Shown: piece after piece, positions 35,288 through 43,813 of the stretch
Layout: each line of letters opens with the position of its first letter
Numbering within the stretch: the stretch's first letter is position 1
DNA from: Planctomycetota bacterium
Lineage (GTDB): Bacteria > Planctomycetota > Planctomycetia > Planctomycetales > Planctomycetaceae
Assembly: GCA_027618475.1 (NCBI GenBank)
Contig: JAQCEJ010000007.1
Coordinates: 33,566 to 97,565, forward strand
Direction: 5' to 3'
Length of the DNA stretch: 64,000 nt
Made by a program: the position numbers and the translations under genes
Notes under the pieces: model-generated
The model's database searches: none
Seen by the model: only the letters and a program-made list of their open reading frames with translations
What the model was told of the DNA's origin: nothing

Positions 35288-37072
35288 CTACAATCCGAAC
35301 GCGGCGTTCAGCGCGGCGAGCGCGCGCTCTCCCAGTTCCGCAGAAACAACGGTGCTGATGCGAATCTCGCTGGTGTTGATCATTTGAATGTTGACTTCCG
35401 CTTCTGCGAGAGCGCGAAACATTTTTTCGCCCACGCCGGTGTGTGTACGCAAACCGATTCCCCTAACCGACAACAATGCAACCGCCGAATCGGAAGTTAG
35501 AAATGCTCCCGACCATTGAGCAATGACCGGTTCTATCAGTTTCAAACATTTGTCGACATCTTGCCTGAGCACGGTGAACGATAAATGGGCATGTCCGTCG
35601 TGTCCGATGTTCTGTACGATCATGTCGACCATCACGCCGCCATTCGCGACCGCCGTAAAGATCGACGCCGAGACGCCAGGCACGTCGGGCAACTGCTTAA
35701 CCGTAATGCGCGATTGTTCGGAGTCGAGATTGACTTCGCTGACAACGATATCTTCCATGTTGCTCAAACGGGCGACGACGTCACGTTCCAGTTGAGCACG
35801 ATTCATACGCTGCGACTTCGACGCCTTTCGTTGTTCCCCAATATGAGGAACGGCGGCCGTCTCCAGTTCGAGACCGAACGTTGCATGAACGGTTTTCAAT
35901 GCTGCTTCACACTTATCGCGGTCGACCAGCACCGAGATCTTGATATCGCTGGTCGTAATCATGCCGACGTTAATATCTGCACCAGCCAGTGCTTCGAACA
36001 TTTGTGCCGCGACGCCGGAATGCGTGCGCATACCGACGCCAACCACCGAAACTTTAGAAACATTCGTGCCATGCGTGATGGTACCGGTTCCCAATTCCTT
36101 AACCGCTTCTTCAGCGGCGGTCAGTGTCTCGGCGAGATCGTCTTGCGGGACGGTAAACGAGACTTCGGCCCGTTCGTTGGTGCCGATATCCTGTACCACC
36201 ATATCAATGGGAATCTTGCGCGTTGCCATCTTCGAGAGAATCAGACTCATCACGCCGGGACGGTCAGGAATATCACATAGACTCACACGCGCTTCGCTGC
36301 GCATCAGAGCGACGCCGGAGACGACGGCCCCGACGTCATCCGATTCGGGAACGATAAATGTTCCCGATCCGTCCGAATACGACGGTTTGACGCAAAGTGG
36401 AACGCGGTATTTTTTCGCGAATTCGATCGAGCGCGAATGCATCACGCCGGCTCCCGAACTCGCCAGTTCGAGCATTTCGTCGTACGAAATCGAATTCACT
36501 TTGCGAGCCTCGGCGACCTGACGCGGGTCAGTCGTGAAAACGCCTTCCACGTCGGTGTAGATTTCGCACAAGTCGGCTTCAAGTACGGCGGCCAGCGCCG
36601 TGGCAGTCGTGTCACTGCCGCCGCGACCGAGTGTTGTGATGTTGAAATCGTCATCGACACCCTGAAAACCCGCAGCGACGACAATATTTCCTGCGGAGAG
36701 TTCCTTGCGGATGCGGTCTGTTGAAATTTTCTTGATTCGCGATTTTGTAAATGTCGAATCGGTCACAATACCGATTTGCGATCCCGTGAGACTAACCGCT
36801 TTTTCGCCCAGTTGATGCACAGCCATGGCCACCAGTGCGACCGATTCCTGTTCGCCGGTTGCCAGCAGCATGTCCATCTCGCGAGGCGGAGGCGTTTTCG
36901 TGACGTCGCGGGCCAGTTCGATCAGTTCATCGGTTTTGTGACCACGGGCCGAGACAACCATCACAACCTGATGCCCGGCCTGCTTCGCGGCGACGGCTCT
37001 CCCGGCAGCCGCCAGAATTTTGGTCGCATTGGCAACGCTCGTACCACCAAATTTTTGCACAATCAAAGGCAC
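35288..37072 (-). CDS. lysC: Aspartate kinase with four ACT domains
   Basis: A 594-residue enzyme that phosphorylates aspartate at the entry to lysine, threonine and methionine synthesis. The kinase domain opens with VQKFGGTSV and contains TLGRGGSDTTATALA (substrate site) and the YTDVEGVFTTDPR loop. After about residue 265 come two pairs of ACT domains: the first pair includes VSLCDIPDRPGVMSLILS and the second VKQLPDVPGVSASIFTAV, so the regulatory region is duplicated, as known in cyanobacterial aspartokinases. Usual bacterial enzymes have two ACT domains. Feedback control by lysine and/or threonine is expected from the family; which one cannot be read here. metX elsewhere in the window uses a product of this pathway. 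Confidence 0.95.
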   Translation of the reverse strand: MPLIVQKFGGTSVANATKILAAAGRAVAAKQAGHQVVMVVSARGHKTDELIELARDVTKTPPPREMDMLLATGEQESVALVAMAVHQLGEKAVSLTGSQIGIVTDSTFTKSRIKKISTDRIRKELSAGNIVVAAGFQGVDDDFNITTLGRGGSDTTATALAAVLEADLCEIYTDVEGVFTTDPRQVAEARKVNSISYDEMLELASSGAGVMHSRSIEFAKKYRVPLCVKPSYSDGSGTFIVPESDDVGAVVSGVALMRSEARVSLCDIPDRPGVMSLILSKMATRKIPIDMVVQDIGTNERAEVSFTVPQDDLAETLTAAEEAVKELGTGTITHGTNVSKVSVVGVGMRTHSGVAAQMFEALAGADINVGMITTSDIKISVLVDRDKCEAALKTVHATFGLELETAAVPHIGEQRKASKSQRMNRAQLERDVVARLSNMEDIVVSEVNLDSEQSRITVKQLPDVPGVSASIFTAVANGGVMVDMIVQNIGHDGHAHLSFTVLRQDVDKCLKLIEPVIAQWSGAFLTSDSAVALLSVRGIGLRTHTGVGEKMFRALAEAEVNIQMINTSEIRISTVVSAELGERALAALNAAFGL

Positions 37073-37265
37073 GATTTACTTCTAACCTCTCGTAGTTCAG
37101 ACACAACCGACTGGTAACGCTGTCAATCAAAGGCGACAGGTTAACAAAGTCGAGAGTCAAGAGACAAGAGTCAGAAGAACACGACCCGAAAGCCCGACGC
37201 GATACGAAGGCTTTCGGCAGGGAAACGATTGCTCCTCGGCACCAGAGGCCAATTCCAAAGTAAAA

Positions 37266-37290
37266 CCCCCGGTCAGCCAGCGACCGGGGG
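37266..37290 (-). terminator. Intrinsic-type terminator after the C26 amidotransferase-like gene
   Basis: A perfect 9-bp GC-rich stem, CCCCCGGTC with GACCGGGGG and a 7-base loop, is followed on the minus strand by TTTTAC. It lies 35 bases downstream of the C26-like gene and separates it from lysC. An A-rich flank on the other side could allow some activity in both directions. The best classical terminator in the window. Confidence 0.75.
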
Positions 37291-37324
37291 CAAAAATTGG
37301 TTTCGGATGAAGTCGACTCGAAAA

Positions 37325-38086
37325 TCACGCCGCTTTGCGGACAGGCATCGGAATAATCTGAGGCGTTGCTTCCTGGCACGCTTCGAGGAAGTTTTCAAAG
37401 ACTTGCATATCGAGCGCCGAAGATGTCTCGTTCTCCGGGTGCCATTGCACGCCGACGGCGTACCAGTTTTCCTCGGTCGATTCGATCGATTCGATGACCC
37501 CATCGGGGCAGCGCGCCGAAACCGTAAACATGCTCGCGACCTGATCGACGGCCATGTGATGCTGGCTGTTCACGCGGATTTCTCCCGGTCCGTAAATTTT
37601 GTCCATTCGGCTGCCGGGAACAATATCGATGATATGTCGCAGGTTCGATTCGACACCGTCGTTGTGATGCAAGCAGCGGGGAATTTCTTCGGGAACATGC
37701 TGAAACAACGTACCGCCGCAGATGACGTTGAGCAATTGCATTCCCGAGCCGATCGCGAGAATGGGAATTCGCATTTCAACGGCTTTGCGGCAGAGCCGGC
37801 GATCGAAGTCTTCACGGCGAGTCGGCATGGGTCGCGTATGCGGATGTTTTTCCATACCCATGCGAACGGGGTCGAGATCCATCGTACAGCCCGCAAGCAC
37901 CAGGCCATCAAGCTGTTTGAGAATCTGTTTCAGATCTTCATCATTTGCGAACGGTGGAATCAGAATGGGCAAGCCTCCTGCCGCGGTCACCGAATCGTAA
38001 TAACCGGTGTTGAACCAGCTCAGGGCGGTTGCTTCTTTTTTGCTTGGACGAAAATCTCCATTGATCCCGATAAACGGCTTGCCCAT
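37325..38086 (-). CDS. Class I glutamine amidotransferase-like protein (peptidase C26 family) lacking the catalytic cysteine
   Basis: A 253-residue cytosolic protein from ATG 38086, preceded by GAGGAGGG; the open frame extends upstream without family resemblance. It matches the gamma-glutamyl-GABA hydrolase (PuuD-like) branch: GLPILIPP, DGLVLAGC, PMPTRREDFD, SQHHMAVDQVA and the catalytic-histidine segment VQWHPE. At the nucleophile elbow the family form GICRGMQLLNV is replaced by AIGSGMQLLNV, so the cysteine is glycine; the codons read GGC TCG, with no hint of frameshift. Either the protein has lost hydrolase activity and kept binding or regulatory use, or it works by another mechanism. The substrate is unknown. 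Confidence 0.8.
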   Translation of the reverse strand: MGKPFIGINGDFRPSKKEATALSWFNTGYYDSVTAAGGLPILIPPFANDEDLKQILKQLDGLVLAGCTMDLDPVRMGMEKHPHTRPMPTRREDFDRRLCRKAVEMRIPILAIGSGMQLLNVICGGTLFQHVPEEIPRCLHHNDGVESNLRHIIDIVPGSRMDKIYGPGEIRVNSQHHMAVDQVASMFTVSARCPDGVIESIESTEENWYAVGVQWHPENETSSALDMQVFENFLEACQEATPQIIPMPVRKAA

Positions 38087-38553
38087 AACGAATCCCTCCT
38101 CAGAGAACGCACTTCCTGTGCTAAAAAATGAAAACCTCTCGAACGATATTCCCGACCCTGGTGATGTCGTACTCCACCGCCATACCAAAGTCGACAACTC
38201 AAATCACGAGTTCACCGAACACCGGACGATTCGATGCAGGAGATAAAAAGAGGGAAGAACTTCGTTGATCAATACGACGGTACGAACCATCGAATGATGA
38301 CGAATCGGGAGCAAAGACACCCCACAAGCAATTAAACGTCCCTGTTTCATCACCGGCTCCGAATCCATTCGGTCCAGGCGAACGACAACTTGTCATCCAG
38401 CGAATTATTATGATTGTCTTCGAAATTTATACTTGCGATTTAGAATGAGCAGATTGCTCAACGCAAGTGAGACTCGACAACGAAGACATTACCTGCGTTT
38501 TTTTTGTTTGTCCAGAAAAAAATACGATATTTGAAAAATATTCCGAGAAAAAT
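38087..38553. other. Intergenic region between the MFS and C26-like genes
   Basis: About 470 bases of relatively AT-rich sequence. An eight-T run occurs near 38493-38500. Part of it is the unused upstream extension of the C26 frame. I found no supported gene; the C26 promoter should lie here. Confidence 0.5.
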
Positions 38554-39837
38554 CTATTCCGCCGTTTTGCGAGGGCCTGGCAGAAAATAGGCTCCTGTCG
38601 CCGAGATTAACAAGCAAGGAATGAACGCCAAAAACGCGCGCTGCGGATGCCCTTGTAAAACAAAGATGCTCGTGAGTTGTGCCTGAATGATACCACCGAC
38701 GCCCCATGAAACACCCATCGTCAGCGCAGAGGCAACACCTGCCCCTTGTGGAAATTGTTGATGGGCAAACGAAACCATTGCCGAGGTTGTTCCCCACAAA
38801 ATCGCGCCGCTGGGAATGAGTAACACGAGCATCATCCACGCGGGGGCATGCTCTTGCGAGAGTCCCCACATTAGAGGCAAACCAATCAAAGGGCAAATCA
38901 TCATCGCCTTGCGTTCGCCGCCGGCAGGAAAACGCCATGCCATCAGCAACATGCCGATGCTCGCCGATGCGAGAAACACCGATTGATAACAACCGATCAC
39001 AAACGGGCTCTCTCCTTTGGCCGACAAGTAAAACGCCAGCAACTTGTCCATCGCCATGTTGGGCACGAGCCGCGTTGATGATGTCAACAGGATGAGCAAC
39101 GCGAGCCCGAGCTTGCCTTCGAGCATTTCGTGAAAACTCTTCGCGGGTCCGGCGGCCCTCACTGGTTGCGTGGGTAATTTCGAAAGGCCGAACCAGTACG
39201 TCAGGCCAATGAGCACGACGAATATCGGACCGATGACAATCAATCCTTTCATGCCGTCGAAGTATGCGACCGTCATCCCGCTGATCACTGGTCCCGCGGC
39301 AAGCCCGACACAACCTCCGAACAAAAACAACGATAACACGCGAGTTTTGTACTGAGGGTAAATCCGACTTGCAGAGACCGCAGCTTCCGGGTGATACGCA
39401 CCGATGCCGATACCGGCGAGTATCATCGATGCACAGAGCACGTAACTATTCGTAATGTATCCCACCACCGATGCACAAATCGCCGCTGTCATCGGACCAA
39501 GCCATAACAGGTACCGCGCTTCGCGGCGGTCACGAAAATAGCCGAAGACGCCTTGACTCAGCGACGGCGACAAGGCCTGCACCGTGAGCACCAGCGACAA
39601 CGCCGACTGCCCCCATTCGAACCGATCGCGCAGCATCCCCCACAACGGCCCGATCAACACCGCACATGTATCGACGAGCGTGTGCGAAAAAATGAGGGAC
39701 AGCAAAAGCGGAATCCGCGAAGGCCCCGGCGCATCGACGCCGGTCGAATCGTCATCGGTCTTGGCAGACGATAATTCAATCGAGGGATCGACGACGGCAT
39801 TGTGCAGGGGGCGGGCGGGAGTGGTATCCAGACTCAC
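38554..39837 (-). CDS. Major facilitator superfamily transporter
   Basis: A 427-residue integral membrane protein with about 12 hydrophobic segments and a charged loop after the sixth, typical of the MFS. An MFS A-like motif is recognisable near residue 100 (GYFRDRREARYLLW). The start is GTG 39837, overlapping the upstream M81 peptidase stop by 4 bases (GTGA), so the two are translationally coupled. The N-terminal 35 residues are polar. Substrate is unknown; coupling to an MlrC-like protein suggests import or export of that protein's substrate or product. Related proteins are often annotated as fosmidomycin-resistance-type permeases, but I cannot confirm that subgroup. Confidence 0.85.
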   Translation of the reverse strand: MSLDTTPARPLHNAVVDPSIELSSAKTDDDSTGVDAPGPSRIPLLLSLIFSHTLVDTCAVLIGPLWGMLRDRFEWGQSALSLVLTVQALSPSLSQGVFGYFRDRREARYLLWLGPMTAAICASVVGYITNSYVLCASMILAGIGIGAYHPEAAVSASRIYPQYKTRVLSLFLFGGCVGLAAGPVISGMTVAYFDGMKGLIVIGPIFVVLIGLTYWFGLSKLPTQPVRAAGPAKSFHEMLEGKLGLALLILLTSSTRLVPNMAMDKLLAFYLSAKGESPFVIGCYQSVFLASASIGMLLMAWRFPAGGERKAMMICPLIGLPLMWGLSQEHAPAWMMLVLLIPSGAILWGTTSAMVSFAHQQFPQGAGVASALTMGVSWGVGGIIQAQLTSIFVLQGHPQRAFLAFIPCLLISATGAYFLPGPRKTAE

Positions 39838-41375
39838 CGTGAAGGACTTTCGTTGGTCGTGTACTGCGGGGAGAACTCGGTTGTTCTCTCTAAAGGATAT
39901 ACCGGACGACGGAGCCGGCGATAGTCATAATTCGAAAAATCGGGCCGGTGAATTCCCGGTGTGTCGGCATCATAGATCGCGCTGGCAATGGGCCCGAAGT
40001 CGGCCCGAAAGTGAACCGCACTCTTCACGACAAGCAAACGATACCGTTCCGGCATGACTCCCACGCACCGCAGCATCTCGGCATCGAGAAGTTGCCGGCG
40101 ATTTTCGGAGAGAACAATCGTTACGTCGTCGACGAGCAACACGGCCATCCGGCCGAGATCTCCCTGCACGCCGCGCATCATGTCCCCCTGGTAAATGTAG
40201 TTGCCGTCACCCAGCGTTTTGATATATGCTTCTGTCTCGACCGGAGAACCATGCCGGTCGTCGGTCTTGCCGCCAATGCGGGCCTTGATCGTCGCCCCAA
40301 TGCCCGCCTGATGCGCCTGCGCGACCGTTTCGGGATCGGCCATCACACCAACAATGGCCCCGTCGAACTTCGCATCCATCAGCGCCCGCAATGCGACCGT
40401 ACCGTCACACGGTGCACCTCCGCCGGGGTTATCGGAACCGTCTGCAAAGACGATCAGACCGTCGGGCTGCGAACGCGAAATTCGAATCGCCTCTTCAATT
40501 GTCGTCAATTGCGGATCGAGGGCATCTCGCAAATCCCACAATCGGTGTGCCAGTTCTCCGGCAAAGCGTTCAGATTGCTCGCGGTCGTTGTCGGTCGTAA
40601 CGAGAACCGACACGCCGACGTCGCGAATGTCGCAGTACGGAAACCCCATCGCCACCGTTGCCGTCAATACGCCGGGCCGGCTTTCGAGTTCGTGGACGTG
40701 TCCGATCAATGTCTTCATTGGTTCGCGCAGCGTGCATTGCATGGGAGGGAGCGTCAACAACGGAACCTGACAGTAAGACATGCAAGGCGTAATCTCGCCT
40801 TTGACGATTCGCGCCAGCAGTAAAGCGGCTTCGCGTCCTCGTTCGGCCATGTCGACGTGCGGGTACGTGTCGTAACCGATAATAACATTCGCCAGTTTCG
40901 CCATTTGTGCGGTTATGTTGGCGTGATAGTCGAGCGTCATCACGATCGGAATCTGCGTGCCGACCTGATCGCGAACGCGGCGGGTGAATTCTCCTTCCGC
41001 GTCCTCGAAACCTTCCGTCACCATTGCTCCATGCAGATCGAGAAGAATCCCGTCGACCGGACCAAGTTTCTTCAATCGATCGAGAAACAGATCGGTCATG
41101 GTGTCGAATGCGTCTTTGGTCACAACGCCCGCCGGCTGAGCATGAGCACAAAACAGCGGTCGCAGATCAAACTTGGCTTCTTCGGCACCGGCAATATACC
41201 CTCCATGAATTTTCGCCGTGCCGGTGTACATCTTTCGCAGAAAATCGCCCCCTTCGAAGTTCGGTCCGCATTGACTGTCTCGCTGAAAATCGGCAAGAGT
41301 GGTCGGGACATGCGAAAACGTGTTGGTCTCGTGCTGGATTCCGCCGCTGGCGATGATCATGATGTCGTGGTCCAT
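39834..41375 (-). CDS. M81-family metallopeptidase (MlrC/microcystinase C-like)
   Basis: A 513-residue protein of the MlrC family, which in sphingomonads completes microcystin linear-peptide degradation but is widespread with unknown substrates. Signatures are GGIQHETNTFS at the N-terminus, LLDLHGAMVTEG near residue 110, TLDYHANIT, and IGYDTYPHVDMAERG; the His and Asp residues of these motifs are likely zinc ligands. The C-terminal half includes FADGSDNPGGGAPCDGT and a VKSAVHFRADFGPIA motif. There is no signal peptide. The coupled MFS gene overlaps its stop. Microcystin itself is unlikely to be the substrate. Confidence 0.88.
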   Translation of the reverse strand: MDHDIMIIASGGIQHETNTFSHVPTTLADFQRDSQCGPNFEGGDFLRKMYTGTAKIHGGYIAGAEEAKFDLRPLFCAHAQPAGVVTKDAFDTMTDLFLDRLKKLGPVDGILLDLHGAMVTEGFEDAEGEFTRRVRDQVGTQIPIVMTLDYHANITAQMAKLANVIIGYDTYPHVDMAERGREAALLLARIVKGEITPCMSYCQVPLLTLPPMQCTLREPMKTLIGHVHELESRPGVLTATVAMGFPYCDIRDVGVSVLVTTDNDREQSERFAGELAHRLWDLRDALDPQLTTIEEAIRISRSQPDGLIVFADGSDNPGGGAPCDGTVALRALMDAKFDGAIVGVMADPETVAQAHQAGIGATIKARIGGKTDDRHGSPVETEAYIKTLGDGNYIYQGDMMRGVQGDLGRMAVLLVDDVTIVLSENRRQLLDAEMLRCVGVMPERYRLLVVKSAVHFRADFGPIASAIYDADTPGIHRPDFSNYDYRRLRRPVYPLERTTEFSPQYTTNESPSR

Positions 41376-41451
41376 GTTAAAGGTGGTAAATTTTCTCGGT
41401 GTTCATGGCAGACCAGAGTGAGTCTGTCATAATCGACGTCGGAGTTCAAAT

Positions 41452-41934
41452 ATGTCAGAACAGAAAACCTGTCGCCGGCAATTCGCCGTACAGAACGAAA
41501 CGGAAACAGCGGCGTTCGGCGAATTGTTGGGCCGACTGCTGACTCCCGGACTTGTCATTGCCCTGGTCGGCGATCTGGGCGCGGGTAAAACCCGATTGGT
41601 ACAGTCGATCGTCGCGTCGTCGATCGACAAAGACATCGAAGTCACCAGTCCCACGTTCGTATTGATTCACGAATACGCCGGCGCAGATTTGGTGATCTAT
41701 CACTTCGACGCCTACCGCCTGAAAGATATCGACGAATTCCTCGATCTCGGCGTCGACGAGTTATTCCACGGCGATAACGTCTGCATTATAGAATGGGCCG
41801 ACAAAGTCCCCGAAGCCTTTCGCGGCGATGTACTGTGGATCAAACTCGAAATCACGGGAACGGAGACGAGACAGATCGAACTCGCGGGAACGGGAGAGCG
41901 GGCGTGTGCGTTGCTAGGACAATTGGACACATGA
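41452..41934 (+). CDS. tsaE: tRNA threonylcarbamoyladenosine biosynthesis ATPase TsaE
   Basis: A 160-residue P-loop ATPase required for t6A37 tRNA modification with TsaB, TsaC and TsaD. Walker A GDLGAGKTRLVQ lies near residue 40, followed by VTSPTFVLIHEY, YHFDAYRL and the IIEWADKVPE motif near residue 122. All are intact. It is divergent from the M81 gene. tsaB is also in this window, about 8 kb away on the same strand, not in an operon with tsaE. Confidence 0.94.
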   Translation: MSEQKTCRRQFAVQNETETAAFGELLGRLLTPGLVIALVGDLGAGKTRLVQSIVASSIDKDIEVTSPTFVLIHEYAGADLVIYHFDAYRLKDIDEFLDLGVDELFHGDNVCIIEWADKVPEAFRGDVLWIKLEITGTETRQIELAGTGERACALLGQLDT

Positions 41935-42023
41935 ACGACCACTGATCATATTGACACACACTGATTTCATCCATACTATTTGACGAAGGTAATTACTTTA
42001 CCAACACAATGTCAGGAATTCAC

Positions 42024-42359
42024 ATGTCCACAACCATTTTCAACCCCAAAAACTGGGCAGCATGGTACGCCAGAGAACATCGCAAAATCGATCCTGGAAT
42101 TCGCGAAATCCATTATCTTCCCCTTCATTCGCCAGAACGGGAAATCCGACTGATCGAAGTCAATGACCTGATCGTTGAAATGCGCAACGATGCCTTGGAA
42201 CCGCTTGACTTTTTTGTCGATACGGGAACAGAAAACGAACACGTATTGTTCATCCTTGATGTCACACCAAAGCAGTGGGTTCGCATTCAAAAAGGGAAAA
42301 TTCAGTTACCCGACGGCTGGTCACTGGAAAAGGTTGATTCATGGCCAAAAACGAAATGA
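42024..42359 (+). CDS. Small protein of unknown function, first gene of a two-gene module
   Basis: A 111-residue soluble protein from ATG 42024, chosen because CAGGA lies just upstream; an ATG at 42009 would add five residues. It is mixed alpha/beta with clear stretches NWAAWYAREH, PEREIRLIEVND and GWSLEKVDSW. No signal peptide, membrane segment or catalytic motif is visible, and it lacks the GS-x-DxD pattern of a nucleotidyltransferase antitoxin. It overlaps the next gene by 19 bases, so the two are almost certainly translated together. The local base composition is lower in GC than flanking genes, a mild sign of horizontal acquisition. Function unknown. Confidence 0.65.
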   Translation: MSTTIFNPKNWAAWYAREHRKIDPGIREIHYLPLHSPEREIRLIEVNDLIVEMRNDALEPLDFFVDTGTENEHVLFILDVTPKQWVRIQKGKIQLPDGWSLEKVDSWPKTK

Positions 42360-42868
42360 ATGAATATCAACAGCTTTGGTGGCAACAAGTGAAATCTGAC
42401 TTTGCGATTTGGAGATTATTACGACAAAACCGCACCGATCCATGTCACCAGTTGCACTATCTTCAGATGGTAACAGAAAAAATCAGCAAAGCCTATTTGT
42501 GGCGTTCGGGCAGGACACCTACGCGAACGCACGTCGGTTTTGTCGATTTTTTTCGCTCACTGACCGACAGAAGCAAAACGACTGCCGAGCGCACACGAAT
42601 TGCTGAAATTTTTGGTTTCAAGAAATACGATCAATTCCAGCGTTGCATGTTCAAACTTACGCCGCTCCTCCGAGAACTGGAGCAATTAGCTCCGGCACTT
42701 GCCGGTGACGGGCCGAATCCCGAATACCCGTGGCCACATCAGAAACCGAAGTATTCACCGGCAACATACCATTTCCCAGTCTGGACGAAATTAATGGAAT
42801 CAGCACAAGGGCGCAGCCTCTGCAAATTTGTCGACACCGCGGTCGGCCGATTTTCGGAGTTTGCATAG
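42341..42868 (+). CDS. HEPN-like helical protein, second gene of a two-gene module
   Basis: A 175-residue helical protein from ATG 42341, with AAGG upstream. Residues about 37-75 (HYLQMVTEKISKAYLW, then RTPTRTHVGFVDFFRSL) recall HEPN domains, whose helix reads roughly QxAxEKxxKAxL followed by a THDL-like turn. R58 and H64 give an R-x5-H spacing close to the R-x4-6-H of HEPN ribonucleases. The C-terminal 60 residues are Pro/Tyr-rich. Overlap with the preceding gene suggests a toxin-antitoxin-like or accessory pair. HEPN membership is my visual inference; it could be an unrelated helical protein. Confidence 0.55.
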   Translation: MAKNEMNEYQQLWWQQVKSDFAIWRLLRQNRTDPCHQLHYLQMVTEKISKAYLWRSGRTPTRTHVGFVDFFRSLTDRSKTTAERTRIAEIFGFKKYDQFQRCMFKLTPLLRELEQLAPALAGDGPNPEYPWPHQKPKYSPATYHFPVWTKLMESAQGRSLCKFVDTAVGRFSEFA

Positions 42869-42938
42869 CGTCAATGGATTTCGTCAACCGCATTTTTTCC
42901 CGTGAACCGACACAGCGTATCAGTCGTTGAATTTGAGC

Positions 42939-43238
42939 ATGGAAACCCTCAAAGAGTATCTCCGCACGTACTGGCTGAACCTCATCGCCTTCGGGCTTTT
43001 TCTTGTGCCGGTCGTTCGCACCGTCGCAGCTGGAAACTGGCTCGATTTGCTTCCGCTGCCGATACTCGGCTTTGTCGGGCTGATCTTCTTCACCGCGAAC
43101 GAACTCGTCTCAGAAATGATGCCTGAAGCCCCACATTTAAGATTTGAAGGGCTGCAAATATTGCAGTCTCCGCTGTTTGTGAAAATCGGCGGAGCGGCGA
43201 TGCTCATCGCGGCAGCGTATGGCACGTTTGTCGTATGA
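42939..43238 (+). CDS. Small membrane protein of unknown function
   Basis: A 99-residue protein from ATG 42939 (an in-frame TTG at 42927 is the alternative). It has two or three hydrophobic segments: about residues 14-30 (LIAFGLFLVPVVRTVAAG), 36-52 and a C-terminal one ending IGGAAMLIAAAYGTFVV. The polar link includes NELVSEMMPEAPHLRF. Not recognised as any family. It follows the HEPN-like gene by about 70 bases, and ends 23 bases before the end of a convergent membrane-protein gene. Confidence 0.6.
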   Translation: METLKEYLRTYWLNLIAFGLFLVPVVRTVAAGNWLDLLPLPILGFVGLIFFTANELVSEMMPEAPHLRFEGLQILQSPLFVKIGGAAMLIAAAYGTFVV

Positions 43239-43261
43239 AACGATAACGAAACCGATACGCC

Positions 43262-43705
43262 TCAATGGCCATGATCGTCGTGCCCGTGAGACGCGTGTGC
43301 GACCGCTTCGACTTCGTCTTCAGGAAACGTCACACAGCAATCGCAAACCCCGGCGAGTTGTACAGCACCGCAGATAAACATAATGCTGAACAGAATCGTG
43401 ACGTAAACCGTCTTACCGACGTAATTGCTGACCGTCAGACCGAAAAAGTGATGGAAACCTTCCGCCGGTGGAGCGATCGATCCCCAGATCAAGACCATCA
43501 TCAGCCCGATGAAGATCACTCCGATCCAGCCCCCTTGCAGCAGCACTGGACGGAGTTTCGACCAATTGACTGCCAGCAGCCAGAAAGCGACCCAGACGAT
43601 AAGCGGTGTCCAGGGAAGAATCACACCAACAACCGATAACAACACGTTCCCGATCGCAATCACCAGGTCGATCAGACTGTTGACTAACTGTGCTGCAGAA
43701 TCCAC
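43262..43705 (-). CDS. Membrane protein with histidine-rich C-terminus
   Basis: A 147-residue protein with about four hydrophobic segments (roughly residues 10-30, 33-45, 57-75 and 100-120). The C-terminus holds a CDCC cluster followed by an acidic stretch and HASHGHDDHGH, which could bind divalent metal such as zinc, nickel or copper. Metal binding is an inference from composition. I do not recognise the family. The start ATG 43705 matches the first hydrophobic helix; no strong ribosome site was seen. Confidence 0.65.
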   Translation of the reverse strand: MDSAAQLVNSLIDLVIAIGNVLLSVVGVILPWTPLIVWVAFWLLAVNWSKLRPVLLQGGWIGVIFIGLMMVLIWGSIAPPAEGFHHFFGLTVSNYVGKTVYVTILFSIMFICGAVQLAGVCDCCVTFPEDEVEAVAHASHGHDDHGH

Positions 43706-43813
43706 GTTTTAACGCTCCCGATTTTCGAAGGTGATGCAAAATCCTCGGCAACTCGTTGAAAGGCAACTTACGGCCAGCAAAATCATTATCAGATTTTGCG
43801 TTCAGTTACCAGT

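Noticed and set aside
37229..38131. A 300-codon plus-strand frame over the C26-like gene
   Set aside because: It spans the terminator and the antisense of a well-supported gene, with no ribosome-binding site.
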